From Haloarcula sebkhae (GTDB lineage: Archaea > Halobacteriota > Halobacteria > Halobacteriales > Haloarculaceae): 64,000 nt of DNA. A program made the translations under genes and the position numbers. Each line of letters opens with the position of its first letter. The stretch's first letter is position 1. Below the pieces are notes generated by a model. That model saw only the letters and a program-made list of their open reading frames with translations. It had not been told where the DNA came from and made no database searches. Shown here piece after piece: positions 52,423-61,998 of this stretch. The DNA lies in the NCBI RefSeq assembly GCF_014647415.1, contig NZ_BMPD01000001.1, positions 62,001-126,000 on the forward strand, given 5' to 3'.

Positions 52423-53475
52423 ATGCTCCAGCGGGCAGAGCCACAGGATTTCGATCGCGTCCTCTCGTCGATGTGTACCGTGCCGCATCCGTCGGCACGC
52501 GAAGCGGCAGAACGCTTCCTCGCGACGAACCCCGGCGACCCGGGCACGTACGAGACCATCGCCGATCTGGAACGCGAGGCCGTCGACTATCTCGGTGAGA
52601 TCACCGGGCTCTCGGACCCCGCGGGCTACGTCGCCTCGGGCGGGACAGAGGCCAACCTCCAGGCGATACGCATCGCCCGCAACCGCGCCGATACGGACGA
52701 CCCGAACGTGGTCGCGCCCGTCCACGCGCATTTTTCGTTTACCAAAGCCGCCGACGTGCTCGGCGTGGAACTGCGGACCGCGCCGGCGACGGACTACCGC
52801 GCCGACATGGCGGCGATGGCGGAACTCGTCGACGAGGACACGGTTTGTGTCGTCGGCGTCGCCGGCTCGACCGAGTACGGCTACGTCGACCCGATTCCGG
52901 CCATCGCCGACCTCGCCGAGACGGTCGATGCCCTCTGTCACGTCGACGCCGCCTGGGGCGGCTTCTACCTTCCGTTCACCGACCACGACTGGCACTTCAG
53001 CCACGCGGACATCGACACGATGACGATCGACCCCCACAAGGTCGGGCAAGCGGCGGTCCCCGCCGGTGGATTGCTGGCTCGCGACCGGTCGCTGCTCGAC
53101 GAACTCGCCGTCGAAACGCCGTATCTGGAATCGACGGACCAGCTTACGCTGACGGGCACCCGGTCGGGCGCTGGCGTGGCCTCCGCCGTCGCGGCGATGG
53201 AGTCGCTGTGGCCGACGGGCTACGAGCAGCAGTACGAAACGTCGATGGCCAACGCCGACTGGCTGGCCGACCAGCTATCTGCGCGAGGCCACGACGTTGT
53301 CGGCCCCGAACTCCCGCTTGTCGCGGCCGACCTCTCGATGCCGATGACAGACGAACTCCGGGACCGGGGCTGGCGAGTCTCGAAGACCGGGGCCGGCGAA
53401 ATGCGTGTCGTGTGTATGCCCCACGTCACGCGGTCAATGCTGCGGTCGTTCGTCGCGGATCTCGACTGGTACTGA
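52423..53475 (+). CDS. mfnA: PLP-dependent aspartate/tyrosine decarboxylase (MfnA)
   Basis: 350 residues, group II decarboxylase. The PLP lysine is in '[16 protein letters not shown]'; '[19 protein letters not shown]' and '[13 protein letters not shown]' are conserved. MfnA makes tyramine for methanofuran in methanogens and beta-alanine from aspartate in others; haloarchaea lack methanofuran, so beta-alanine for CoA is likely. The partner ligase is at 47085. Confidence 0.9.
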   Translation: MLQRAEPQDFDRVLSSMCTVPHPSAREAAERFLATNPGDPGTYETIADLEREAVDYLGEITGLSDPAGYVASGGTEANLQAIRIARNRADTDDPNVVAPVHAHFSFTKAADVLGVELRTAPATDYRADMAAMAELVDEDTVCVVGVAGSTEYGYVDPIPAIADLAETVDALCHVDAAWGGFYLPFTDHDWHFSHADIDTMTIDPHKVGQAAVPAGGLLARDRSLLDELAVETPYLESTDQLTLTGTRSGAGVASAVAAMESLWPTGYEQQYETSMANADWLADQLSARGHDVVGPELPLVAADLSMPMTDELRDRGWRVSKTGAGEMRVVCMPHVTRSMLRSFVADLDWY

Positions 53476-53565
53476 ATCTCGGTCTCTGGTGTCAAACGTA
53501 CCGGTATTGAGCGCTCCCGAGAGGACATACGAAGGTTTAGAAGTCCCTGTTTGCTACAGAGAGGC

Positions 53566-54150
53566 GTGGACTTGGTAGTACCGACCGCATCGTTCATTGC
53601 CTTCATCGGCGACTGTACGACCGCCGGCACCCCACTGTCGCCGCTAGAAGAAGCCGTCTGTACGGCCACCGGTCCGACCGGACTGGGTATCATCGCGGTG
53701 TACTCGTTCCTGATCGCGTTCATTCTCCCGCTCCCGAGCGAGGTCGTCCTAGTTCCGGCCGAAACCCTTCGGCTTGGACTCTCCACGAACGGGAATCTGG
53801 TGGCGATTATCCTCGTCAGTGGCCTTGGGAAGGCCTTCGGCAGTCTCGTCGCCTTCCATATCGGGCAGGAGGCAAAGGAGTACGGCCCACTCGTGCGCTG
53901 GATCAAGCGCTCACGGTTCAATCTCGTCGAGTGGTCTGAAAGAAAGACGGTACAGCTTGCACGGAAGTACGGTTACGTTGGACTGGCGCTCGCACTCTGT
54001 GTTCCGTTCTTCCCCGATACGATCTCTATCTACGCGTTCACCGTCCTCGAACGCGACTACTATCGGTTCGGCGCGGCGACGTTCTTCGGCAGTGCTGGGC
54101 GACTCGTCGTGACACTCGGGCTTGCCAGCGGCACGCTCGCGTTGCTGTGA
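53566..54150 (+). CDS. YqaA/DedA-like VTT-domain membrane protein
   Basis: 194 residues with about five hydrophobic segments. Motifs of the VTT family: 'LPLPSEVVLVPAETLRLG', 'LGKAFGSLVAFHIGQEA' and 'FPDTISIYAFTVLERDYYRF'. VTT proteins are linked to lipid scrambling or membrane homeostasis. The GTG at 53566 was preferred to a TTG five codons upstream because a TATA-like GGTTTAGA is about 28 nt before it. Function otherwise unknown. Confidence 0.75.
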   Translation: MDLVVPTASFIAFIGDCTTAGTPLSPLEEAVCTATGPTGLGIIAVYSFLIAFILPLPSEVVLVPAETLRLGLSTNGNLVAIILVSGLGKAFGSLVAFHIGQEAKEYGPLVRWIKRSRFNLVEWSERKTVQLARKYGYVGLALALCVPFFPDTISIYAFTVLERDYYRFGAATFFGSAGRLVVTLGLASGTLALL

Positions 54151-54214
54151 CCGGAGCGTCGCTCCCACGCCGAAACCAACCCCCTTTTGACCCGTCGGTG
54201 GCACACGAACAGGT

Positions 54215-56365
54215 ATGAGCCACGACGAGTTTCCGACGGACCAGCCGGCGGTCGTGACCTGCGGGTTGCCCTACGCGAACGGTGACTTGCACGTCGGCCA
54301 CCTCCGGACGTACGTCGACGGGGACGCACTGTCACGAGCCCTCCGGCGGATCGGCCAGCAGACGGCGTTCGTTTCGGGATCAGATATGCACGGTACGCCG
54401 GTAGCGGTCAACGCCGCCGAAGAGGGTGTCGCACCGCGGGAGTTCGCGCTGGACTTCCACGAGACCTACGCCGAGACGTTCCCGCAGTTCAACATCGAGT
54501 TCGACAACTACGGACACACCGACGACGAGACCAACGTCGAACTCACGCAGGAGTTCGTCCGCTCGTGGGTCGAAAACGACCACGTCCACGAGAAGGAGAT
54601 CGAGGTCGCCTGGGACACCGAGGAGGACCAGCCTCTCCCCGACCGCTACGTCGAGGGGACCTGTCCCTACTGCGGTGAGCAGGCCCGCGGCGACGAGTGT
54701 GACGAGGGATGCCAGCGCCACCTCGAACCCGGCGAAATCGAGGACCCGGTGTCAACGCTGACCGGGAACCCCGCGGAGTACCGCACCCGCGAGCACAAGT
54801 TCCTCCGGCTTGCTGACTTCCAGGAATACCTTCAGGGATTCCTCGACCGTCTGGAAGGCACCGACAACGCCAAGAACCAGCCCCGCGAGTGGATCGAGGG
54901 CGAACTGCAGGACCTCTGTATCACACGGGACATGGACTGGGGCGTGGACTACCCGGAGGATGTCGACGGGGGCGACGAACTGGTGCTGTACGTCTGGGTC
55001 GACGCGCCCATCGAGTACGTCGCCTCGACGAAGCAGTACGCAGAGCGCGTCGGCGACGACGAGTACGACTGGGAGCAGGTCTGGAAGGTCGACGGCGAGG
55101 AGCGCCACGGCACCGCGTGGGACGACGAGTGGTCCGACGAGAACGGCGAGATCATCCACGTCATCGGCCGTGACATCATCCAGCACCACGCGGTGTTCTG
55201 GCCCGCCATGCTTCGCGGCGCGGGCTACAACGAGCCCCGGTCCATTCTGGCGACCGGGTTCGTCGGCATCGACGGCAATGCGCTCTCGACCTCGCGGAAC
55301 CGCGCCGTCTGGGCCGACGAGTACCTCGACGCCGGCTTCCACCCCGACCTGTTCCGGTACTACATCGCGACCGGCGCACAGATCGACACCGACGTGGACT
55401 TCTCGTGGGACCACTTCCAGGAGCGAGTCAACGGTGAACTCGTCGGCAACGTCGGCAACTTCATCTACCGGTCGCTGCTGTTCGCCGAGCGGAACTACGA
55501 CGGGACGCCCGACGCCACGGTCAGCGACGACGTGCGCGAGCGAATCGAGGACGCGATTGAGAACTTCGAGGCCGCCGTCCGGGAGTACGACATCCGCGAA
55601 CTGGCCGAAATCGCCATCAAGCTCTCGAACTACGGCAACGAGTACATCCAGCGCAACGAGCCGTGGAACCTCGTCGACGACGACCCCGAAGAAGCCGAGC
55701 AGGTCATCCGCGACTGCGTCCAGCTAACGAAGGCCGTCGCGGTGCTGATGCAGCCTGTGCTGCCGGGCAAGGCCGAGCGTCTCTGGGGCCAACTGGGCGA
55801 ACAAGGTTCCGTCGCCGACGTGACCCTCGACAGCGCGCTCGAAGCGCCGCCGGCCGAGTTCGACGACCCCGCGGAACTGTTCGAGCAGGTTGAGGACGAC
55901 CACATCGAGGCGCTGAACGAGGAACTGCAGGAACGGGTCGAGGAGGCCAGCGAGGCTTCGGCAGAAGCCTCGAACGGAGGCGGCGAAGCCGCCGAAGACG
56001 AAGGGGACGACGACGCGGAGACCGCCGACCTCCAGCCTCTTGTCGAGGACCGCATCAGCTTCGAGGACTTCGAGGGCGTCGACATGCGCGTCGGCGAGAT
56101 CCGGAGCGCCGAGCCGGTCGAGGGCGCGGACAAGCTCCTTCGCCTAGAGGTCGACATCGGCCACGAGGTCCGGCAAGTCGTCGCTGGCCTCCGACAGCTC
56201 CACGACGCTGAGGACCTCCCCGGGACGCGTGTCATCCTGCTTGCGAACATGGAGAAAGCCGAACTGTTCGGCATCGAATCCAACGGGATGGTGCTGGCCG
56301 CCGGCGAGGAGGCGGACCTGCTGACGACGCACGAGGACGCGCCGCTGGGGACCCGCATCAAGTAA
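54215..56365 (+). CDS. metG: Methionyl-tRNA synthetase
   Basis: 716 residues. Class I synthetase: HIGH-like 'GDLHVGHLRTYVDGD', zinc knuckles 'CPYCGEQARGDECDEGC', and the KMSKS loop altered to 'GNALSTSRNRAVW'. The C-terminal about 110 residues (from 'ISFEDFEGVDMRVGEIRSAE') are the tRNA-binding OB domain, joined by an acidic Glu/Ala linker. The first Lys of KMSKS is replaced by Ala, and other archaeal MetRS also vary here. It charges tRNA-Met in the cytosol. Confidence 0.96.
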   Translation: MSHDEFPTDQPAVVTCGLPYANGDLHVGHLRTYVDGDALSRALRRIGQQTAFVSGSDMHGTPVAVNAAEEGVAPREFALDFHETYAETFPQFNIEFDNYGHTDDETNVELTQEFVRSWVENDHVHEKEIEVAWDTEEDQPLPDRYVEGTCPYCGEQARGDECDEGCQRHLEPGEIEDPVSTLTGNPAEYRTREHKFLRLADFQEYLQGFLDRLEGTDNAKNQPREWIEGELQDLCITRDMDWGVDYPEDVDGGDELVLYVWVDAPIEYVASTKQYAERVGDDEYDWEQVWKVDGEERHGTAWDDEWSDENGEIIHVIGRDIIQHHAVFWPAMLRGAGYNEPRSILATGFVGIDGNALSTSRNRAVWADEYLDAGFHPDLFRYYIATGAQIDTDVDFSWDHFQERVNGELVGNVGNFIYRSLLFAERNYDGTPDATVSDDVRERIEDAIENFEAAVREYDIRELAEIAIKLSNYGNEYIQRNEPWNLVDDDPEEAEQVIRDCVQLTKAVAVLMQPVLPGKAERLWGQLGEQGSVADVTLDSALEAPPAEFDDPAELFEQVEDDHIEALNEELQERVEEASEASAEASNGGGEAAEDEGDDDAETADLQPLVEDRISFEDFEGVDMRVGEIRSAEPVEGADKLLRLEVDIGHEVRQVVAGLRQLHDAEDLPGTRVILLANMEKAELFGIESNGMVLAAGEEADLLTTHEDAPLGTRIK

Positions 56366-56410
56366 CCGCAGTCGCCAGCGCTTTTGTAGTCACGGCCCGT
56401 ATCGCAGACC

Positions 56411-56779
56411 ATGGATGACGACGGGGCCGCACGAGACGATGCGGCCGCTACGGGTGATACGTTCACCGAAGAGTACGAGCTGGCGACGGACGCCGACGTG
56501 ATTCAGGTCGAGGAAGGTCCTGACGGCGACGCGCCCGACGACGAAGAGGGCGCAGTCGCCGGCTCTTTTGCCCCGAATCTTGAAGTGGCACCCGACGCAC
56601 CGAAGCCTGAGAATGTCGTTTTCGTCGCGTTGGGGGTCTGTATCGCAATTCTCGCGCTCGGACGGATGTTTCTCGGAGCGGAGATGTACACGCCGTCCGT
56701 CCTCGGTGGCGTGGTTCTGTCCGTTGCACTCGGAGCCGCTGTGCTGTATGGGTTCTTCGTCCGGACGAGCGACGTGTGA
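56411..56779 (+). CDS. Small two-helix membrane protein
   Basis: 122 residues: an acidic 65-residue N-terminal part then two membrane helices ('VVFVALGVCIAILALGRMFL', 'SVLGGVVLSVALGAAVLYGF'). Conserved in haloarchaea as an uncharacterised protein (DUF7319-like by memory). It is 45 nt after metG in the same direction, so it may be co-transcribed. Confidence 0.7.
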   Translation: MDDDGAARDDAAATGDTFTEEYELATDADVIQVEEGPDGDAPDDEEGAVAGSFAPNLEVAPDAPKPENVVFVALGVCIAILALGRMFLGAEMYTPSVLGGVVLSVALGAAVLYGFFVRTSDV

Positions 56780-56851
56780 GACTGTACCGGCGATTCCGGA
56801 GTCGCGCTCTCTACCCCGACACTTAATCCTGCTCCGACACTAAGTCAGGGC

Positions 56852-57454
56852 ATGGTGAACCCGCTGGCGACAGTTGCCCTGCTGCAGGCCGAACCACTGT
56901 TAGGTATGTCGCTCTCCATCCTGCTGTTTCTGGCCGGTGCGGGCCTCATCGTGGGCGAAGCGCTCGCCCCCGGGACCCACTTTTTCGTGCTCGGCGTGGC
57001 CCTGCTGACGGCGGGGCTGGTCGGGCTGTTCATCCCAGCGAGCTTGGGTATCCTCGCGCCGCTCATTCTTACTGTCGTCGTGCTCGCAACGACAGCGATC
57101 ACGCTCTGGGGGTATCGAAAGCTCGATTTCGCCGCGCCGGGCCGTGGCCAGACGCTCAGTTCTGACTCGCTAACGGGCCAGTTCGGAACGGTTACCGAGC
57201 GCGTAACCCGGAGTGACGGTGAGGTCAAACTGGAAGACGGCGGTTTCAATCCGTACTATCAGGCTCGTTGCTCCGGCGACCCGATAGAGGAAGGGGCGGA
57301 GGTCATCGTCATTGACCCCGGCGGGGGGAACGTACTCGAAGTCGAAGCGGTGGAGTCGGCGAGCGACGAGATCGACCGCGCGCTCGAACGTGATCGAAAC
57401 CGGGGCAGCGAGAACGACGACGCCGAACCGGAGCGAGAGTCCGAGCGGGCGTAG
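56852..57454 (+). CDS. nfeD: NfeD-like membrane protein
   Basis: 200 residues: three to four helices ('MSLSILLFLAGAGLIVGEAL', 'GTHFFVLGVALLTAGLVG') and a C-terminal OB-like beta domain ('GQFGTVTERVTRSDGEVKLE'). NfeD proteins pair with stomatins; the next gene is an SPFH protein 71 nt on, so this is the usual nfeD-stomatin pair. It lacks the long ClpP-like protease domain of NfeD1b, so it is the short type. Confidence 0.85.
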   Translation: MVNPLATVALLQAEPLLGMSLSILLFLAGAGLIVGEALAPGTHFFVLGVALLTAGLVGLFIPASLGILAPLILTVVVLATTAITLWGYRKLDFAAPGRGQTLSSDSLTGQFGTVTERVTRSDGEVKLEDGGFNPYYQARCSGDPIEEGAEVIVIDPGGGNVLEVEAVESASDEIDRALERDRNRGSENDDAEPERESERA

Positions 57455-57525
57455 GTGTGTAATTCGGTAGTTTGTGACAGGGACACCGAAGCCTTTTCCT
57501 TGCGCGCTCCGGAGTTCTGGTTGTC

Positions 57526-58716
57526 ATGTTCCCCGCGACAGCACCGCTGCAAGGTCTGGGAGGACTCGTCGGTTTCGTTACCGTCATATTCCTCCTGATC
57601 GCCATCGCGCTGGTGTATTCCAGCGTCGTGATCATCCGCCCGTACCAGAAAGGTGCCTACACGGTCCTCGGTACCTACCGCGGCGTCCTCGACCAGGGGA
57701 TTCACTTCATCTATCCCTTCGTCTCCGACGTGACGCGGTTCGATATGCGTACCCAGACGCTCGACGTGCCACGGCAGGAGGCTATCACCCGCGACAACTC
57801 GCCGGTGACCGCCGACGCCGTCGTCTACATCAAGGTGATGGACCCGAAGAAGGCGTTCCTTGAAGTCGACAACTACGAGCGTGCCGTCTCCAACCTCGCC
57901 CAGACGACCCTCCGTGCCGTGCTGGGTGACATGGAACTGGACGACACGCTCAACAAGCGGGGCGAAATCAACGCCCGAATCCGGAAAGAACTCGACGAAC
58001 CCACCGACGAGTGGGGTGTCCGTGTCGAGAGCGTCGAGGTCCGCGAGGTCAACCCATCCAAGGACGTCCAGCAGGCCATGGAGCAACAGACCTCCGCCGA
58101 GCGGAAACGCCGTGCCATGATTCTGGAAGCCCAGGGTGAACGGCGCTCCGCCATCGAGACGGCGGAAGGTGACAAGCAGTCTAACATCATCCGCGCACAG
58201 GGTGAAAAGCAGAGCCAGATTCTGGAAGCACAGGGTGACGCAATCTCGACCGTCCTGCGTGCGAAATCCGCCGAGTCGATGGGCGAACGCGCCGTCATCG
58301 ACAAGGGGATGGAGACGCTCGCCGAGATCGGCCAGGGCGAGTCGACGAAGTTCATCCTCCCACAGGAACTCACCTCGCTGGTGGGCCGCTACGGCAAACA
58401 CCTCCAGGGTTCGGACGTGAAGGAGAACGGGCACTCGCTGGAGGCGCTTGACTTCGACGACGAGACCCGTGAGATGCTCGGTCTGGACGACATCGAGGAA
58501 ATCCTCGGCCAGATCGACGAGGAAGCCGAAGTCGATGTCGAGGCTATGGAAGAAGAGGCACAGAAAATCAAGCAGGGTCAGGACAGTGGCCTCGACAGCG
58601 CCGATGAGATGATTCAAGAGATGGACGCTGAAATCGACGACGACTCGTCGACGACTGACGTGGCCGGCGGTCCGGACGACACGACGCGAACGTCGGAAGT
58701 CGACAAAGACAACTAA
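57526..58716 (+). CDS. SPFH/stomatin-like band 7 protein
   Basis: 396 residues. One N-terminal membrane helix (about 15-37), SPFH domain (about 38-210, 'VIIRPYQKGAYTVLGTYRGV', 'ITRDNSPVTADAVVYIKV'), a long helical coiled-coil with 'AEGDKQSNIIRAQGEKQSQI', and an acidic tail. It probably forms oligomeric membrane scaffolds with NfeD. A TTTT run after the stop is near the next promoter. Confidence 0.92.
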   Translation: MFPATAPLQGLGGLVGFVTVIFLLIAIALVYSSVVIIRPYQKGAYTVLGTYRGVLDQGIHFIYPFVSDVTRFDMRTQTLDVPRQEAITRDNSPVTADAVVYIKVMDPKKAFLEVDNYERAVSNLAQTTLRAVLGDMELDDTLNKRGEINARIRKELDEPTDEWGVRVESVEVREVNPSKDVQQAMEQQTSAERKRRAMILEAQGERRSAIETAEGDKQSNIIRAQGEKQSQILEAQGDAISTVLRAKSAESMGERAVIDKGMETLAEIGQGESTKFILPQELTSLVGRYGKHLQGSDVKENGHSLEALDFDDETREMLGLDDIEEILGQIDEEAEVDVEAMEEEAQKIKQGQDSGLDSADEMIQEMDAEIDDDSSTTDVAGGPDDTTRTSEVDKDN

Positions 58717-58766
58717 CTGAGAATCAGGCGAAGACGTTTTATTACCGACCCACCTTTTCGGTAGCA

Positions 58767-59372
58767 ATGACGCGTGAGGGCGACGTAGACGAGGACAAGC
58801 GAGCGACGCTCCGTCGCTTTGCCGCCCTCGGTGCAGCGAGCCCGTTTGCCCGCTTCGGCGACAGCGGGAGCGAGAGCGACGCGCCCGACGCCATCGCCGG
58901 GTACGTCTCGACACATCCCGGGACGCACTTCTCGAAGCTTCGCGACGACCTCAAACTCGGGACCGGTGAGGCCCAGCACCACCTCCACCGATTGGAAAAC
59001 GAGGGCGTCGTCATCTCACAGAAGGACGGCGACTACCGACGCTACTTCCCGGCCGGCCAGTTCTCCGAGTTCGAGCAGGTGGCGCTTGGCTACCTGCGGC
59101 GTTCGACCGCCCGCGGGATGCTCGTCACCCTGCTGCGTCGCCCGGACGTGACGGCGTCAGAACTGGCTAGCGAACTGGACGTCTCGCGACCGACGGTGAG
59201 CAACTACGCCGCCGACCTGGAGTCTGCTGGGCTCCTGTCGCGAGAAGACGGGTACGCGGTGACGGAACCCGAGACCATGCTGACCCTGCTGATCCGGTAC
59301 GCCGACTCGTTCGGCGACGATGTCGCCGCGCTGGCCGGCGAGGCCGACTCGTTGCTGCGCTACGACCCGTGA
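58767..59372 (+). CDS. Tandem winged-helix transcription regulator
   Basis: 201 residues with two wHTH units: one at about 45-100 ('HPGTHFSKLRDDLKLGTGEA', 'HHLHRLENEGVVI') and one at about 125-180 ('ASELASELDVSRPTVSNYA'). The first 40 residues resemble an exported-protein start but lack a proper signal and are probably soluble. Haloarchaeal regulator of unknown target; the nfeD pair is upstream in the same direction, 50 nt away. Confidence 0.8.
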   Translation: MTREGDVDEDKRATLRRFAALGAASPFARFGDSGSESDAPDAIAGYVSTHPGTHFSKLRDDLKLGTGEAQHHLHRLENEGVVISQKDGDYRRYFPAGQFSEFEQVALGYLRRSTARGMLVTLLRRPDVTASELASELDVSRPTVSNYAADLESAGLLSREDGYAVTEPETMLTLLIRYADSFGDDVAALAGEADSLLRYDP

Positions 59373-59423
59373 GGCTGGCGGTAGAATCCGCCCACTGTCG
59401 GCCCGGTCGCATCCGTTTCTCGC

Positions 59424-61304
59424 TTACGTCTCTTTGTCGACGCCGGTTATTTCGAACCTGGCTCCGCCCGACTCGCTGTCAGTTACGTTGACGTCCCAGC
59501 CGTGGACAGCGGCGATATCGGCAACGATTGCGAGGCCGAAGCCGGTGCCCTCGGATGCAGTCGAGTAGCCGGCTTCGAACACGGCGTCTCGTTCGTCTTT
59601 GGGGATGCCCGGGCCGTCGTCAGCGACGTAGAAGCCGCTGGCGTCGTCAATATCACCGACAGTGACTGTCACACCGCCGTCGTTCTCGACGGCCCCACCG
59701 GATTGTCCCGGACTGCTCGTCGACCCACGCTCCGAGTGCTCCCCCTGTAGCTGGGAGAGCGAGGACTCCACCCCATGCGTCGCGCAGTTCCGAAATAGGT
59801 TCGCCAGCAGGCGTTGCAACCGGCGAGGGTCAGCGAGCACAACACTGTCCGTATCGGCCTCCAGAGTCGCGTTCTCCGTTTCGACAGTCTCCCAGCATGC
59901 GGTCGCGGCAGTCTGGAGAGTGACCGGCTCGGTGGTCGTCGCCGCACGTCCGTCCCGTGCCAGCGTCAGGATATCGTCGATGAGTGTCTGCATCCGCTCG
60001 TGAGCGGCATCGATGCTGTCGAGGTGGTCGTTGGTCACGTCCTGCTGTGCCAGTTCTAGATGCCCCTGTGCGACTGTCAGTGGGCCCTGTAAGTCGTGGC
60101 TGACGACACTGGCGAACGAATCCAGTCGCTCGTTTTGGACACGGAGGCGGCGTTCGCGCTCCTTCTGTTCGGTGATATCCTGGATGAAGCCCCGAACTGT
60201 CCGTTTCTCCGTGCCCTCGACGCGTTTGCCGCGGGTCCGGACCCACCGGTGATTTCCTTTGGCGGTGGTGAGTCTGACCTCAAGGTCGTACGGCTCTCCG
60301 TGTTCAAGGGCCGCTTCGACGGCATCCGCAACCCTTTCTCTGTCCTCGGGATGGTAGAACGACAGCCCGTCTTCAACTGTCGGGTCGAAGTCGTCGCCGA
60401 CCTCGTGGATGCGGCGGGTACCCGCTGTCCAAGTCGACATCCCGCTCTCGTCGAACTCCCAGGCCCCGAGGTCGCCGAGTTCCTCCGCCTCGGCGAAGAA
60501 GTCGCGTAACTGGGCGAGATTCTGTTCGTGTTCGATGCGCTCCGTAACGTCCTGACAGTGCGAGAAGATGGTGACAACATTGCCCGAATCGTCGGTAACG
60601 AGGCGGTTGTGCCACTCGACCACGATGCACTCGCCGTCTTTCCGGACATTCTCGTTGATACTGTGGTAACCGCCGCTGGCCTCACTGAGAGCGGACGTAA
60701 CCGCATCGACGTCGTCGTAGCTCTCAGAACTCACGAACATCTCCCACGTTTCCCCGAGCAGTTCCGTTTCAGTGTAGCCAAATATCTCTGTGAGGGTGTC
60801 GTTGACGCGAACGATCTCGAAGTCCTGGTTATATTCGACGAACCCGAGCGGCGACTGGTCGATAAACAGCGAGAGCCGGTCTTTACTCGCTTCGAGGGCA
60901 CGCTGTGACCGGTACTGTTCGACGGCGTTGACGATCCGGTTCGCGAGAAGGGCGTAGTGGCTGGTGTCGGCTGTTTTCTGTAGGTAGTCAGTGACACCTG
61001 CAGAGATAGCGTCACTGGCGACGGCTTCGCTCCCACGGCCCGTGTACAGGATAAACGGGAGGTCTGGATAGTCCTCGCGGACCGATTCGAGGAAGTCGAT
61101 GCCGTTCTCGCCGGGCATTTCGTAATCGGAAACGATACAGTCGACCGACTCCCTGTCGAGCAGCCGCAAGCCCTCCGATGCACTCGTCGCGGTTTCGATA
61201 GTGAAATCGACCGACTCTCGCTGAAGGAACGCCGCCGTCATCTCCGTGTACTCCCGGTCGTCGTCGACGTGAAGCACCTGAATGGCGGAACCAGCCTCGC
61301 CCAT
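59424..61304 (-). CDS. Hybrid receiver-PAS-PAS histidine kinase
   Basis: 626 residues, no membrane segment. Order: receiver domain with phosphoacceptor Asp60 ('DCIVSDYEMPGENG'), PAS 1 (about 150-260), PAS 2 with PAC (about 275-390), HisKA with 'SVVSHDLQGPLTVAQGHLEL', and HATPase with N-box 'LANLFRNCATHGV', 'DDGPGIPKDERDAVFEAGYS' and 'GTGFGLAIVADIAAVHG'. A Ser/Gly-rich insertion of about 30 residues lies after the N box. Soluble sensor kinase typical of haloarchaea; stimulus and partner unknown. Confidence 0.92.
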   Translation of the reverse strand: MGEAGSAIQVLHVDDDREYTEMTAAFLQRESVDFTIETATSASEGLRLLDRESVDCIVSDYEMPGENGIDFLESVREDYPDLPFILYTGRGSEAVASDAISAGVTDYLQKTADTSHYALLANRIVNAVEQYRSQRALEASKDRLSLFIDQSPLGFVEYNQDFEIVRVNDTLTEIFGYTETELLGETWEMFVSSESYDDVDAVTSALSEASGGYHSINENVRKDGECIVVEWHNRLVTDDSGNVVTIFSHCQDVTERIEHEQNLAQLRDFFAEAEELGDLGAWEFDESGMSTWTAGTRRIHEVGDDFDPTVEDGLSFYHPEDRERVADAVEAALEHGEPYDLEVRLTTAKGNHRWVRTRGKRVEGTEKRTVRGFIQDITEQKERERRLRVQNERLDSFASVVSHDLQGPLTVAQGHLELAQQDVTNDHLDSIDAAHERMQTLIDDILTLARDGRAATTTEPVTLQTAATACWETVETENATLEADTDSVVLADPRRLQRLLANLFRNCATHGVESSLSQLQGEHSERGSTSSPGQSGGAVENDGGVTVTVGDIDDASGFYVADDGPGIPKDERDAVFEAGYSTASEGTGFGLAIVADIAAVHGWDVNVTDSESGGARFEITGVDKET

Positions 61305-61502
61305 TGATGGAATCGACTATGGCCTCAATGGTTATCAATATGGACATTCGCTCGTTACAATATATTCTGTCCTATCAGGGTAACGTGGCTGCAACGAAAA
61401 GTGAGCGACAGCACCGTGATTTCTCTACGCAGGCCTACATCGCGGACCCGTTCGGGCGACAAAGTGGGAGCGCCAATGTCTCCCGGCCGAGCCGGTTCCC
61501 GT

Positions 61503-61745
61503 TCAGGTTTCGACCATCCAGGTCGTCGAGGAAGAGTATCCCCACTTCTCGACGGCCAGATCGTAGTCGCCATCGGCGATGGCGGTCATATTGGTCCCGA
61601 CTTCCTTGGCCGAGAGATCGAGCGCGTCGCCGATAAGCCGCGATTTGAAATACGTCTGGTCGTCAGCGTTAGAGCGGAGATACTCCAGAATACGTCGCTG
61701 CTTGTCCGAAAGCGGACTGTCGGTGGTTTGTGCGGTGGCGCTCAT
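61503..61745 (-). CDS. DUF7123-type small protein
   Basis: 80 residues from ATG 61745. It resembles the haloarchaeal DUF7123 family: 'LSDKQRRILEYLRSNADDQT' and 'LSAKEVGTNMTAIADGDYDL', ending 'VEKWGYSSSTTWMVET'. The fold looks like a small winged helix, so DNA binding is possible. A 6-4-6 palindrome overlaps the start codon. Confidence 0.75.
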   Translation of the reverse strand: MSATAQTTDSPLSDKQRRILEYLRSNADDQTYFKSRLIGDALDLSAKEVGTNMTAIADGDYDLAVEKWGYSSSTTWMVET

Positions 61746-61760
61746 TAGTACAGTTACTAA
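61745..61760. promoter_or_regulatory. Perfect palindrome at the DUF7123 start
   Basis: TTAGTA-CAGT-TACTAA, 6-4-6, beginning at the ATG codon's first base on the minus strand. It resembles in layout the palindrome at 2301-2316 and could be an autoregulatory site. Confidence 0.5.
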
Positions 61761-61776
61761 CAGTACCGAGACACCC

Positions 61777-61956
61777 TTATGGGATTTGGTACAGACGGTT
61801 AACGGCTCGCTGTCTTGCGGTTTTCTCTTGCTCGAAGTGGAGATACTGCCGCGAGTTGGGCCACGGGACAGGTAGTTGGTACAAGCGGGAAACACCGTGC
61901 ATGCTCGTCATCGCTCCGCAGTTGGGACAGTAACAGTCGTTCGCTCCGGCAGTTCT
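61777..61956 (-). pseudogene. Possible decayed zinc-finger ORF
   Basis: An open minus-strand frame encodes 'ANDCYCPNCGAMTSMHGV' and continues to a TAA at 61777-61779. The zinc knuckle lies before the first ATG (61911), and no ATG, GTG or TTG is found upstream in the frame after an in-frame stop at about 61957. It looks like the remainder of a small zinc-finger gene that lost its start. Confidence 0.3.
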
Positions 61957-61984
61957 TTAGTAATGGCCCGTTTTGTGGCCGAAC

Positions 61985-61990
61985 GGAGGT
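61985..61990 (+). promoter_or_regulatory. Shine-Dalgarno before TTG start of TRAM gene
   Basis: GGAGGT lies 8 nt before the TTG at 61999, supporting that start over the in-frame ATG at 61963. Confidence 0.55.
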
Positions 61991-61998
61991 CTATCACA

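Noticed and set aside
57259-58914. 551-codon minus-strand open frame
   Set aside because: Antisense to the SPFH gene and crosses its neighbours; no recognised domain.
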